A DNA stretch of 64,000 nt from Coriobacteriaceae bacterium. GTDB lineage: Bacteria; Actinomycetota; Coriobacteriia; Coriobacteriales; Coriobacteriaceae. A program made the translations under genes and the position numbers. The notes under the pieces are model-generated. The model saw only the letters and a program-made list of their open reading frames with translations, searched no databases and was not told the DNA's origin. The stretch spans positions 1-64,000 of the forward strand of contig JAUNDT010000009.1 in NCBI GenBank assembly GCA_030525945.1, written 5' to 3'. This document shows positions 17,971 to 26,182 of this stretch, one piece after another (position 1 is the first letter of the stretch; each line of letters opens with the position of its first letter).

Positions 17971-20900
17971 ATGGCAGCGAGTGCGTTGTTAAACGCTGCA
18001 GAAAATGAAATGGGCGAGTCGATCGCCCAGGAGCTTGAACCAGAGGTCTCTACGGAGAACGGCACGGAGTTGACCGAGGCTGAGAAAGCCAGGCCTGAGG
18101 AAACCGAGCTTGGGGAAACCAAGGTTGAGGAGGCCAGGCTTGAGGAAGCCAAGGTTGAGGAAGCCGTGCTTGAGGAGACCAAGGTCAAGGCATCCTCTTC
18201 GAAGAAGAAATCTGGGTGCTCGAAATCCGGGCGCTTGCGGAGCGCTCAGAAAAAGACGAATTACATGGCGGGCCCGATCGTGGTGCGTGATCGCTTGATG
18301 CATGAGTTGTTCGAAAAGGGCGCTGCCGCGGGCGTGACATTCGTGACGGCGCCCGACGGGTTTGGAAAGACCGCGCTGCTCAACCAGTATGTCTTGGCGG
18401 TCAGCTCCAAACCGGATCGCGGGGTCGCGCGGCTCCTGGATGCCGCGGGCCTGGATGAGGGTGAGCTCTACGAAGCCCTCAAGCGCATGTGTGACGAACT
18501 GGAACCGCGCATGCGCCCGCTGGTCGCCATCGACAATATGCCGCGGCTTCGCAAAAGCGCGCTCGAGGTCTTCCCTTCGTTCTTTCGCACCATGCGGGAC
18601 AAGGGCTTCGAATTCGTCATCGCAGGTCGACCCCATAATTACGAGCTCGTGGGCGCGATGGGGGATTCGCATAAAATCGGCCCGCAGGCCATGGCGGTTC
18701 ACCCGCAGGAGTATCCAGATTGGGCGCGGATGCTCTCGATTGCCGGAGATTTGGACATCTATAAGGTCACCCAAGGGGTTCCAGCGCTTGTCGCACGGCT
18801 CTATGCGGGATCTGCGGCATGCGCCGATTATGAGCAATTCGCCAAAGCGGCCGCCGAGGTGTACCGTGGGGTGCTCGTTGACTTGCGTCGCGACCGTGAT
18901 TCCCTGTATCGGGTGGCATGCATGCTCATTTTGGGACAGTCGGGGTCGTTGCGTGGATTTGAGCGTGCGCGAACGCGTGTGAGCGCGGAGCAGTGGTCGC
19001 GCCTGGCACACGACTATCCCGTATTCGGAATCGACACACAGCACGACCGGTATGCGTGTCTCGCGCCCGGAAGTCAGGCGATGCACGAGCTTCGTCGTGA
19101 GATCGTCCACATGCGCCCGTTGTTCGCGGTGCGTGCGGTCCGGGTCGCGCTTGCTGTGGGCGAGGCGGACAAGGCGGTGTCTCTGGCGCATATGATTGAG
19201 CAGCCGCAGGACGTGCTCGACCTTGTGGCCGAGCGGCCCGACGCGTTCGCCCTCAGCGGTAACGGTCCGTTCGTCCGCGAGATTCTTCAGAAAAAGGGCG
19301 ATGTCTCAGCGGCATCTGCCCCCGTAGGGCTGGTGGCCGCCCTGTATGCCTCGTCGCTGGTGGGCGGAGACTTTCGCACGGCGCGGCTTATGGCGGCGGA
19401 GCTCAGGCGCAGGTCAGGCGACATCGCGCGAAGTTTGGCTCCGGAGGTCTGGATGCGCATTGAAGCGCTCTCGCTCGTGTGGAAGGATTGCCCCAATATC
19501 GAGCTTCCCGAGCTGGACCCCATGTTTACCCATGGACGAAAAGACCTAGTGGCGGAGGAGTTGGAGCTGCATGCGCGAACGTATGCGGAGCTGGTGGGAG
19601 GCCGGGGGTCGGTTGCCCCTCTTGCATGCACGTACACGGTCGACGACGTGATGGGGGATGCGACGGATGTCGTGCATATATTACTCGCGTGCGACGGTGT
19701 GCTCGCCGATGTGTTCAAAGGGGAGGCGCCGGAGGCACGTGGGCTCGACAAGAAGATGCAGAAAATCGTCGGCAAGCTGCTGGCACGAGGGCTTGAGCCG
19801 GTGGCGGCGCACGTGCGCATGACGGCCGCCCTCTGCCGTATGTTCGAGGGCGTTGCGGTGGTTGACGAGCGCGCGTTCATCGACGCCGGCGCTGTGGCCG
19901 TGCGTACGAGAGATTTTGCCATGCAGCTGTTGTGCCTCGTGGGGGAGGGCTGGCAGGATCTCGCCTTGGGTCACCACGTCAACGCGCTGTTTCGCGCGCA
20001 GCAGGTCCTCAAACTCGCCGACTTCGCCTATGGGCGCGTGATCGCGTGGGCTCGCATGTTGGAATGTTGCTCGACGGTGCTCAACACGTCGAGGGCGGCA
20101 CTGGCTGACGAGGCGGCACTGCTTGATTTGGCGCAGCAAGCGCCCACGCCCGTCGATGCATGGACAACGGCGCTCAGGCTTTCGGGCGCCTATCTGATTC
20201 CGGAGCTCTCCGCATGGTGCTCCTTGAACAAGGAGTCCCTGCTCGCACCCGAAATGAGGGCGATGGGACGCCAGGCGATCCACGCGCTCGGAAACCGTTC
20301 CCACCCGCTCGGGCAGCTCCTTCCCTCCTGGTATTCGGTGCAGCAGGAGCAGGAGGCGGCTGAGGGTCAAGGGGCGCCGCGCGTCATGGACCAGGCGTCG
20401 TATCCCATGGACCTGCTTGGCCAGTTCAAGATCTCGCTGTTCGGCGGTTTTCAGGTATCACGCGGCGGTCACATTATCACGAGCTCGATCTGGCGTAGGA
20501 AAAAGGCGTGCATACTCGCCGCCCGGCTCGTGCTGGCGGGAGGGGCGTTCGTGTCGCGCCAGGTGGTTGCCGAGGAAATCTGGCCCGATAAGGACTATCG
20601 CCACGCTCGGGAGGCGATGTACGCCGGCTTGAGCTCGCTGCGAGGTGCCTTTGGGCAGCGAGACGACGGGCCTCAATACGTTTTGACCCAAGGGGAGGGC
20701 GTTGCAATCAACAACGAACTGGTGAGTTCGGACACGATGCAGTTCGACATGCTGGCGCGTCATATTCTCCTAGGCGGCACGAACGTGTCCAGCCGGCAGG
20801 TTATCGATGAGTGTCTCAAGCTCGAGGAGCTGTATGCGGGTCCGCTCTATGTGCCGAACTTTGGCGACTCGACGTACTATATGCGCCAGCGGAGACTCTA

Positions 20901-21201
20901 TGTAACCAAGTTCGTCGACTGCATGATGCACGGGATATCGGTTGCGGTGGAAATGGACGATCTGCCAGCGGCATCTTGGCTGGTGGAGGCCGCCATGCGT
21001 CACGACCCCCTGCGCGAGGACGTGGTTCGAGCCGCGATGCGCGTATACGACCTGAGTGGCAGGCGCAGGGAGGTCGTCGAGCTCTACAACAGCCATGTGC
21101 ACTGCCTGGAGGAGGAGATGCACGTGCTTCCCGAGGAGGAAACGCGCCTGGCATACGAGTCGATCGTGGGCAGAATCCAAGATCGAGCGATGATGGGGTA
21201 G
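17971..21201 (+). CDS. Large STAND-type ATPase regulator with C-terminal SARP (OmpR-wHTH plus BTAD) module
   Basis: A 1,076-residue regulator. Residues 40-75 are Glu-rich pentapeptide repeats. The P-loop A-P-D-G-F-G-K-T lies at 127-134 and a Walker B-like L-V-A-I-D at about 184-188. This is followed by a long helical middle as in MalT-type STAND proteins. About 819-905 is an OmpR-like winged helix (F-K-I-S-L-F-G-G-F-Q-V), and from about 915 there is a bacterial transcriptional activation domain. This matches SARP architecture, with the DNA-binding part at the C-terminal side rather than N-terminal. ATG 17971 follows GAAAGGAG. The target genes and ligand are unknown. Confidence 0.8.
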   Translation: MAASALLNAAENEMGESIAQELEPEVSTENGTELTEAEKARPEETELGETKVEEARLEEAKVEEAVLEETKVKASSSKKKSGCSKSGRLRSAQKKTNYMAGPIVVRDRLMHELFEKGAAAGVTFVTAPDGFGKTALLNQYVLAVSSKPDRGVARLLDAAGLDEGELYEALKRMCDELEPRMRPLVAIDNMPRLRKSALEVFPSFFRTMRDKGFEFVIAGRPHNYELVGAMGDSHKIGPQAMAVHPQEYPDWARMLSIAGDLDIYKVTQGVPALVARLYAGSAACADYEQFAKAAAEVYRGVLVDLRRDRDSLYRVACMLILGQSGSLRGFERARTRVSAEQWSRLAHDYPVFGIDTQHDRYACLAPGSQAMHELRREIVHMRPLFAVRAVRVALAVGEADKAVSLAHMIEQPQDVLDLVAERPDAFALSGNGPFVREILQKKGDVSAASAPVGLVAALYASSLVGGDFRTARLMAAELRRRSGDIARSLAPEVWMRIEALSLVWKDCPNIELPELDPMFTHGRKDLVAEELELHARTYAELVGGRGSVAPLACTYTVDDVMGDATDVVHILLACDGVLADVFKGEAPEARGLDKKMQKIVGKLLARGLEPVAAHVRMTAALCRMFEGVAVVDERAFIDAGAVAVRTRDFAMQLLCLVGEGWQDLALGHHVNALFRAQQVLKLADFAYGRVIAWARMLECCSTVLNTSRAALADEAALLDLAQQAPTPVDAWTTALRLSGAYLIPELSAWCSLNKESLLAPEMRAMGRQAIHALGNRSHPLGQLLPSWYSVQQEQEAAEGQGAPRVMDQASYPMDLLGQFKISLFGGFQVSRGGHIITSSIWRRKKACILAARLVLAGGAFVSRQVVAEEIWPDKDYRHAREAMYAGLSSLRGAFGQRDDGPQYVLTQGEGVAINNELVSSDTMQFDMLARHILLGGTNVSSRQVIDECLKLEELYAGPLYVPNFGDSTYYMRQRRLYVTKFVDCMMHGISVAVEMDDLPAASWLVEAAMRHDPLREDVVRAAMRVYDLSGRRREVVELYNSHVHCLEEEMHVLPEEETRLAYESIVGRIQDRAMMG
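18075..18190 (+). repeat. 15-bp in-gene tandem repeat coding Glu-rich pentapeptides
   Basis: A degenerate 15-bp unit such as GAGGAAGCCAAGGTT repeats about six or seven times within the STAND-SARP gene, giving pentapeptides of the E-E-A-K-V type. Such repeats change copy number easily by slippage without shifting frame. Confidence 0.75.
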
Positions 21202-21222
21202 GGCCGTACGCAGGCAAACAAA

Positions 21223-21249
21223 AAGAGGACGGCCCGGGACCGTCCTCTT
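21223..21249 (-). terminator. Terminator of yhbY, shared with the SARP gene end
   Basis: AAGAGGACGG (21223-21232) pairs with CCGTCCTCTT (21240-21249). Read on the minus strand it is followed by TTTTTG, so it fits yhbY best. The plus-strand gene ends just before it. Confidence 0.8.
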
Positions 21250-21263
21250 AACAATCGATGAGA

Positions 21264-21314
21264 AGCGCAGACTTGGGAAGCGCACGCACAGGCAGCGCAG
21301 ACTTGGGAAGCGCA
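21264..21314. repeat. 30-bp direct repeat downstream of yhbY
   Basis: AGCGCAGACTTGGGAAGCGC occurs at 21264 and again at 21294. It lies between the yhbY stop and the terminator, so it would be in the yhbY 3-prime untranslated region. Confidence 0.7.
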
Positions 21315-21379
21315 TGCGGAGCCGGACGCAAAGCCGCACGCGGGATTGCGTCTGAAACCGCGTGCGGGGCTCAGCGCTG

Positions 21380-21679
21380 CTAGGCGAGCTCGATGTGCTT
21401 GATACCCTTGCGGCTGCTCTTGCGATACAGCGCGAAGCGATGGCCGATGACCTGCACGACCTCGGCGTTCACGCGCTCGGCGAGCTGCTCGGCGGCCTCG
21501 CGGCAGGAAAGCAGGCTGCCGTCCTGCACGGAGCACTTGATGAGCTCGTGTGCCTCCAGGGCCTCTTCGGCCTGGCGGGCGAGCGCATCGGTGACATCGG
21601 CCTTACCGATGTTGACGACGGGGTTGAGGTGATGGGCCAGGGCGCGGAGCTGACGAACCTGCTTGCCGGTGAGAGCCAT
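21380..21679 (-). CDS. yhbY: YhbY/CRM-domain RNA-binding protein
   Basis: A 99-residue single CRS1-YhbY domain protein, associated with 50S subunit assembly. Typical features are the start L-T-G-K-Q-V-R-Q-L-R-A-L-A-H-H-L-N-P-V, V-N-I-G-K and the end V-Q-V-I-G-H-R-F-A-L-Y-R. ATG 21679 is chosen because homology begins at the next residue; the ribosome-binding site upstream is weak. It is divergently oriented from the UPF0210 gene. Confidence 0.9.
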   Translation of the reverse strand: MALTGKQVRQLRALAHHLNPVVNIGKADVTDALARQAEEALEAHELIKCSVQDGSLLSCREAAEQLAERVNAEVVQVIGHRFALYRKSSRKGIKHIELA

Positions 21680-21910
21680 GTATACGCTCGCTTTCTGCGA
21701 ATTTGTCCTTTTAAGCAGGTAAACGATACCGCACCGTCCGTTTGCGGACAAGGTTACGGCCCATATAGCACTCGCTCCTTCACGAGGCACCCATGACAGT
21801 GCGCTCGTGTCGCTTCTTCGTTACATGTCGTGCCCGCCGCTTGCGCAAGGCGAAGCAACGGTAGAATAAATGCAGTATGCAAGAGCCGCCCACTTTGCAA
21901 AGGAGCCGCT

Positions 21911-23275
21911 ATGTCTATCACGCCGCAGGAGATCGCCGAAACACGCGGCATGGTTGCGGAGCACAACCTCGACATCCGCACCATCACCATGGGCATCTCG
22001 CTTATGGGGTGCGCCGACGAGAACCTCGACCGCATGTGCACCAAGGTGTACGACCATGTGACGCGCACCGCCGAGCACCTGGTTGAGACCGCCGAGAACC
22101 TCGAGCACGAGTACGGCATCCCCATTGTGAATAAGCGCGTCTCCGTGACCCCGGTGGCTCAGATCGCCTCCGCCTGCCCCGATGAGGACCTGGTCCCGCT
22201 GGCGCATGCACTCGACCGCGCGGCCGAGACGCTGGGCATCGACTATCTGGGCGGCTACTCCGCGCTCGTGCACAAGGGCATCGGCAACGCCGACCGCCGC
22301 CTCATCAACTGCATTCCGCGCGCGCTCGCCGAGACGAGCCGCGTGTGCTCCAGCGTGAACGTGGCTACCCTGCGCGCGGGCATCAACATGGATGCGGTGC
22401 TCCTCGCCGCCCAGACCATCATCGACGCTGCCAAGCTCACCGCCGATCGTGAGTGCGTGGGTGCCTCCAAGTTCGTGTGCTTTGCCAACATGGTGGAGGA
22501 CTCTCCGTTCATGGCGGGCGCGGTGCACGGCTCGGGTGAGGCGGACGCCGTCATCAACGTGGGCGTTTCGGGCCCGGGCGTGATGGCCGCTGCCCTGGAG
22601 GAGCTGCCCCAGGACGCGGATATGATGCAGGTTGCCGAGCGCATCAAGCAGACCGCCTTCAAGATCACGCGCGCCGGCGAACTCATGAGCCGTGAGGCCG
22701 CGCGTCGCCTCGGCGTGGAAAAGGGCATCGTCGACCTGTCGCTCGCGCCCACGCCCGCCGTCGGCGACTCCGTGGCGCGCATCCTCGAGATCATCGGTGT
22801 CGGCCAGTGCGGCGGCCCCGGTACCACCGCGGCGCTCGCCCTGCTCAACGACTGCGTTAAGAAGGGCGGCGTAATGGCGAGCTCCAGCGTGGGCGGCCTG
22901 TCCGGCGCCTTCATCCCCGTCTCGGAGGACGCGGGCATGATCGAGGCCGCCGAGGCCGGTGCGCTCTCGCTCGAAAAGCTCGAGGCCATGACCTGCGTGT
23001 GCTCCGTGGGCCTCGACATGATCGCGGTCCCGGGCGACACGGACGTGGAGACGATCGCCGGCATCATCGCCGACGAGATGGCCATCGGCGTCATCAACAA
23101 CAAGACCACGGCCGTGCGCATCATCCCCGCCATCGGCAAGGGCGTGGGCGAGTCCGTGGACTACGGCGGACTGTTCGGCCGCGCGCCGATCATGCCGGTC
23201 AACAGCCACGCGGGCACGGTCTTCGCGCATCGCGGCGGCCGCTTCCCGGCTCCCATGAACTCGCTCAAGAACTAG
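21911..23275 (+). CDS. UPF0210 (DUF711, PFL-family) protein
   Basis: A 454-residue protein of the DUF711/UPF0210 family, conserved in anaerobic Gram-positive bacteria and archaea. Structures of relatives show a pyruvate formate-lyase-like fold, but no activity is established. Typical segments are [10 protein letters not shown] near residue 25 and a Gly/Ser-rich C-terminal half ([17 protein letters not shown]). ATG 21911 follows AAAGGAG. In many genomes an ACT-domain gene precedes this family; none is present here. A TAGAAT at 21862-21867 may be the -10 box. Confidence 0.88.
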   Translation: MSITPQEIAETRGMVAEHNLDIRTITMGISLMGCADENLDRMCTKVYDHVTRTAEHLVETAENLEHEYGIPIVNKRVSVTPVAQIASACPDEDLVPLAHALDRAAETLGIDYLGGYSALVHKGIGNADRRLINCIPRALAETSRVCSSVNVATLRAGINMDAVLLAAQTIIDAAKLTADRECVGASKFVCFANMVEDSPFMAGAVHGSGEADAVINVGVSGPGVMAAALEELPQDADMMQVAERIKQTAFKITRAGELMSREAARRLGVEKGIVDLSLAPTPAVGDSVARILEIIGVGQCGGPGTTAALALLNDCVKKGGVMASSSVGGLSGAFIPVSEDAGMIEAAEAGALSLEKLEAMTCVCSVGLDMIAVPGDTDVETIAGIIADEMAIGVINNKTTAVRIIPAIGKGVGESVDYGGLFGRAPIMPVNSHAGTVFAHRGGRFPAPMNSLKN

Positions 23276-23383
23276 GTATCTAGCTGCAGGGCCCTCGTTC
23301 CGCTCGCCGGCGCGAGGACCCCGCGCGCACTGCCCGGCGGCGCTCCCCCGCGCCCGCGCCCCACCACCCGAAAGGAAGAATGG

Positions 23384-25474
23384 ATGTCCGATCTTACCGA
23401 TCGTTTTGGAACCCAGGTGTTCTCCGAAGACGTCATGAAAAAGTGGCTGCCCAAGGACGTGTATAAAAAGCTGTCCGCCACGATCGAGGAGAGCCAGCCG
23501 CTCGACCTCGACGTTGCCAACGCGGTCGCCCACGCCATGAAGGAATGGGCCATCGCCCACGGCGCCACGCATTACGCGCACTGGTTCCAGCCGCTCTCGG
23601 GCATCACCAGCGAAAAGCACGACAGTTTCCTGGAGCCCAACCACGACGGCACCGCCATTACCAAGTTCTCCGGCAAGGCGCTCATCAAGGGCGAGTCGGA
23701 TGCGTCGAGCTTCCCCAACGGCGGCCTGCGCGCAACGTTCGAGGCGCGCGGCTACACCGTTTGGGACGCCACGAGCCCGGCGTTCATCAAGGACGACGTC
23801 CTGTGCATCCCCACGGCGTTTTGCTCCTACACCGGCGAGGCCCTCGACAAGAAGACCCCGCTGCTGCGCTCCATGACCGCCCTCGATATCCAGGCCAAGC
23901 GCGTGCTCGCCCTGTTCGGCAAGCACCCCAAAAAGGTCGTGCCCCACGTTGGCGACGAGCAGGAGTACTTCCTTATCAAGAAGGAGGCCTACCGTAAGCG
24001 CCGCGATCTCGTGATTTGCGGCCGCACCCTGTTCGGCGCCGCCCCGTGCAAGGGCCAGGAGCTCGAGGAGCACTACTTCGGCGCGATCCGCCCCACGGTG
24101 TCCGCCTACATGAAGGACCTGGACAACGAGCTATGGGCGCTCGGCATCCCGTCCAAGACCAAGCACAACGAGGTCGCCCCGTGCCAGCATGAGCTCGCCC
24201 CGGTGTACTCCGAGCTCAACGAGGCGGTTGACAACAACCTGCTCATCATGGAGAAGATGAAGCTCATCGCGAGCCGCCATGACCTGGTGTGCCTGCTGCA
24301 CGAAAAGCCGTTCGAGGGCATCAACGGCTCGGGCAAGCACAACAACTGGTCGCTGGGTACCTCCGAGGAGAACCTGCTCGATCCGGGCGATACGCCCCAG
24401 GAGAACCTGCAGTTCGTCGTGTTCCTCACGGCGGTCATCGAGGCGGTCGACAAGTACCAGGACCTGCTGCGCGCCAGTGTGGCGAGCGCGGGCAACGACC
24501 ATCGCCTGGGCGCGGACGAGGCGCCGCCGGCCATCATGTCCATCTTCCTGGGTGACCAGCTCACCGAGGCCGTCGAGATGATCATGGACGGCGAGGCCAG
24601 CGTGCATGCCACGACCGACACGCTCGATCTGGGCGCGGTCATGCTGCCCAACCTCGAGCAGGACAACACCGACCGCAACCGCACCTCGCCCTTCGCGTTT
24701 ACCAACAACAAGTTCGAGTTCCGCGCCGTTGGCTCCGAGGCGAATGTGTCCGATGCGAACATGGTGCTCGACACGGCGGTCGCCCAGGCCCTGCGCGACT
24801 TCGCCGACGCGCTTGAGGGGACGCCTGCGAGCGAGTTCGACCAGGCCGCCCTCGAGTACTGCGCCGAGCACCTGCGCGCGCACCGCCGTATCCTGTTCTC
24901 GGGCGACGGCTATTCCGACGCCTGGCACGAGGAGGCCGAGCGCCGCGGCCTTGCGGACTTCCGCACCACCGCCGACGCGCTCCCGGCGTTCATCGCACCC
25001 AAGAACATCGAGCTGTTCTCCCAGATGGGCGTTTTGAGCGAGGCGGAGGCCGTGTGCCGCTACGAAGTGAAGCTCGAGAAGTACAACAAGCTCATGAACA
25101 TCGAGGCCACGACGATGGTCCGCGAGGCGCGCCGCACGTACCGCCCCGTCATCACCGCCTATGCCACCAAGGTCGCCAAGGGTCTTGAGGCGATTCGCGC
25201 CGCAGGTGCCCACGCGGTCATGCAGTGCGAGCAGAACACACTCAACAAGCTGTGCGACGGTATCACCGCCATCAATGACGCCATCAAGGCGCTCGATGCG
25301 GTCCATGCCAAGGCCGAGTCGTTCGTGGACGGTCAAAAGCAGGCGAACTGCTATGCCCACGAGGTCATGCCCGCCATGAACGAGCTTCGCGCGGCGGTCG
25401 ACGCCATGGAGGAGATCGTTGCCGCCGATTACTGGCCGGTTCCCACCTACGATGATGTCTTGTTCTACGTCTAG
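23384..25474 (+). CDS. glnN: Glutamine synthetase type III
   Basis: A 696-residue GSIII enzyme making glutamine from glutamate, ammonia and ATP. The length and sequence fit the type III family, common in anaerobes, not the 470-residue type I. Supporting segments are the A-H-W-F-Q-P-L-S-G region near residue 65, [11 protein letters not shown] and [19 protein letters not shown] 23384 follows GAAAGGAAG. Its 3-prime end contains the -35 box of the following tRNA-Glu promoter. It is probably a main ammonia-assimilation route. GOGAT was not seen in this window. Confidence 0.95.
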   Translation: MSDLTDRFGTQVFSEDVMKKWLPKDVYKKLSATIEESQPLDLDVANAVAHAMKEWAIAHGATHYAHWFQPLSGITSEKHDSFLEPNHDGTAITKFSGKALIKGESDASSFPNGGLRATFEARGYTVWDATSPAFIKDDVLCIPTAFCSYTGEALDKKTPLLRSMTALDIQAKRVLALFGKHPKKVVPHVGDEQEYFLIKKEAYRKRRDLVICGRTLFGAAPCKGQELEEHYFGAIRPTVSAYMKDLDNELWALGIPSKTKHNEVAPCQHELAPVYSELNEAVDNNLLIMEKMKLIASRHDLVCLLHEKPFEGINGSGKHNNWSLGTSEENLLDPGDTPQENLQFVVFLTAVIEAVDKYQDLLRASVASAGNDHRLGADEAPPAIMSIFLGDQLTEAVEMIMDGEASVHATTDTLDLGAVMLPNLEQDNTDRNRTSPFAFTNNKFEFRAVGSEANVSDANMVLDTAVAQALRDFADALEGTPASEFDQAALEYCAEHLRAHRRILFSGDGYSDAWHEEAERRGLADFRTTADALPAFIAPKNIELFSQMGVLSEAEAVCRYEVKLEKYNKLMNIEATTMVREARRTYRPVITAYATKVAKGLEAIRAAGAHAVMQCEQNTLNKLCDGITAINDAIKALDAVHAKAESFVDGQKQANCYAHEVMPAMNELRAAVDAMEEIVAADYWPVPTYDDVLFYV

Positions 25475-25489
25475 GAATTCTGCTATACT
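25460..25489 (+). promoter_or_regulatory. Promoter of tRNA-Glu
   Basis: TTGTTC (25460-25465) and TATACT (25484-25489) are 18 bp apart, ending 10 bp before the tRNA. The -35 lies inside the glnN coding sequence. Confidence 0.7.
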
Positions 25490-25499
25490 CTAGCGCGCT

Positions 25500-25576
25500 G
25501 TCCCCATCGTCTAGCGGCCAAGGACGCCACCCTTTCAAGGTGGATATCACGGGTTCGAATCCCGTTGGGGGCACCA
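25500..25576 (+). tRNA. tRNA-Glu (anticodon TTC)
   Basis: The acceptor stem GTCCCCA pairs with TGGGGGC. The anticodon stem CCACC/GGTGG encloses the loop CTTTCAA with anticodon TTC. The T-arm is ACGGG-TTCGAAT-CCCGT, and the 3-prime CCA is encoded. Confidence 0.96.
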
Positions 25577-25588
25577 TTTGAACGCATG

Positions 25589-25623
25589 CGAACCCGTCCG
25601 GTTGTCCCGGGCGGGTTCGTTCG
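25589..25623 (+). terminator. Probable terminator after tRNA-Glu
   Basis: CGAACCCG (25589-25596) pairs with CGGGTTCG (25612-25619). The tail TTCGT is only weakly T-rich, so read-through into bioY is possible. Confidence 0.55.
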
Positions 25624-25654
25624 TATCGGCCCTTTGCGGAAAAGAGGAAAGCCC

Positions 25655-26182
25655 ATGAACGCTCAGCGAATTGCCCGCGCCGGCGTGATGGTCGCGCTTT
25701 TGGCGGTGTCGGCCCAGGTGATGCTCCCCGTGGGCCCCGTGCCGTTCACCTTGCAAACGCTCGTGCTCGCCATGATCCCCGCGCTGCTCGACCGCTCGAC
25801 GGCGATCCTGGCGATTACAGCCTACGTGCTGCTTGGCGCGCTAGGGCTGCCCGTGTTCTCGGGCTTCGGCGCGGGCGCGGGCGCTCTGCTCGGGCCGACC
25901 GGCGGCTTTTTGTGGGGTTTCGTCTTGGGTGTTGTGCTGGCGAGCTGTCTATATATGGCGGCGCCGCAGCGCATGGGGGCGTACGTGCGCTCCCTGCTCG
26001 CTGCGGCGCTGATGCTGCTCGTTTCCTACGTGTGCGGAACCGTCCAGCTCATGGTGCTTATGTCGCTTGACCTTGCTCAGGCGCTCGCCATCGCGGTCAT
26101 TCCCTTTGTGATCCCGGATGCGATCAAAATCGCCATCGGCGCACGCCTGGGATGCACGATTGGGCGCGTGCTAGCCAAGTAG
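25655..26182 (+). CDS. bioY: Biotin transporter BioY
   Basis: A 175-residue integral membrane S-component for biotin uptake by ECF-type transport. The family signature L-P-V-G-P-V-P-F-T-L-Q-T-L is at residues 24-36, and L-G-A-L-G-L-P-V-F-S-G-F follows. Five to six hydrophobic helices fill the rest. ATG 25655 follows AAGAGGAAA. No ECF ATPase or T-component lies nearby, so it would share a common module encoded elsewhere. Its 3-prime end overlaps that of the convergent murT-gatD gene by 12 bp. Confidence 0.95.
   Translation: MNAQRIARAGVMVALLAVSAQVMLPVGPVPFTLQTLVLAMIPALLDRSTAILAITAYVLLGALGLPVFSGFGAGAGALLGPTGGFLWGFVLGVVLASCLYMAAPQRMGAYVRSLLAAALMLLVSYVCGTVQLMVLMSLDLAQALAIAVIPFVIPDAIKIAIGARLGCTIGRVLAK

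Noticed and set aside
21821..24073. Minus-strand open frame of 750 codons opposite the UPF0210 and glnN genes
   Set aside because: Antisense shadow of two conserved genes; composition typical of such shadows.
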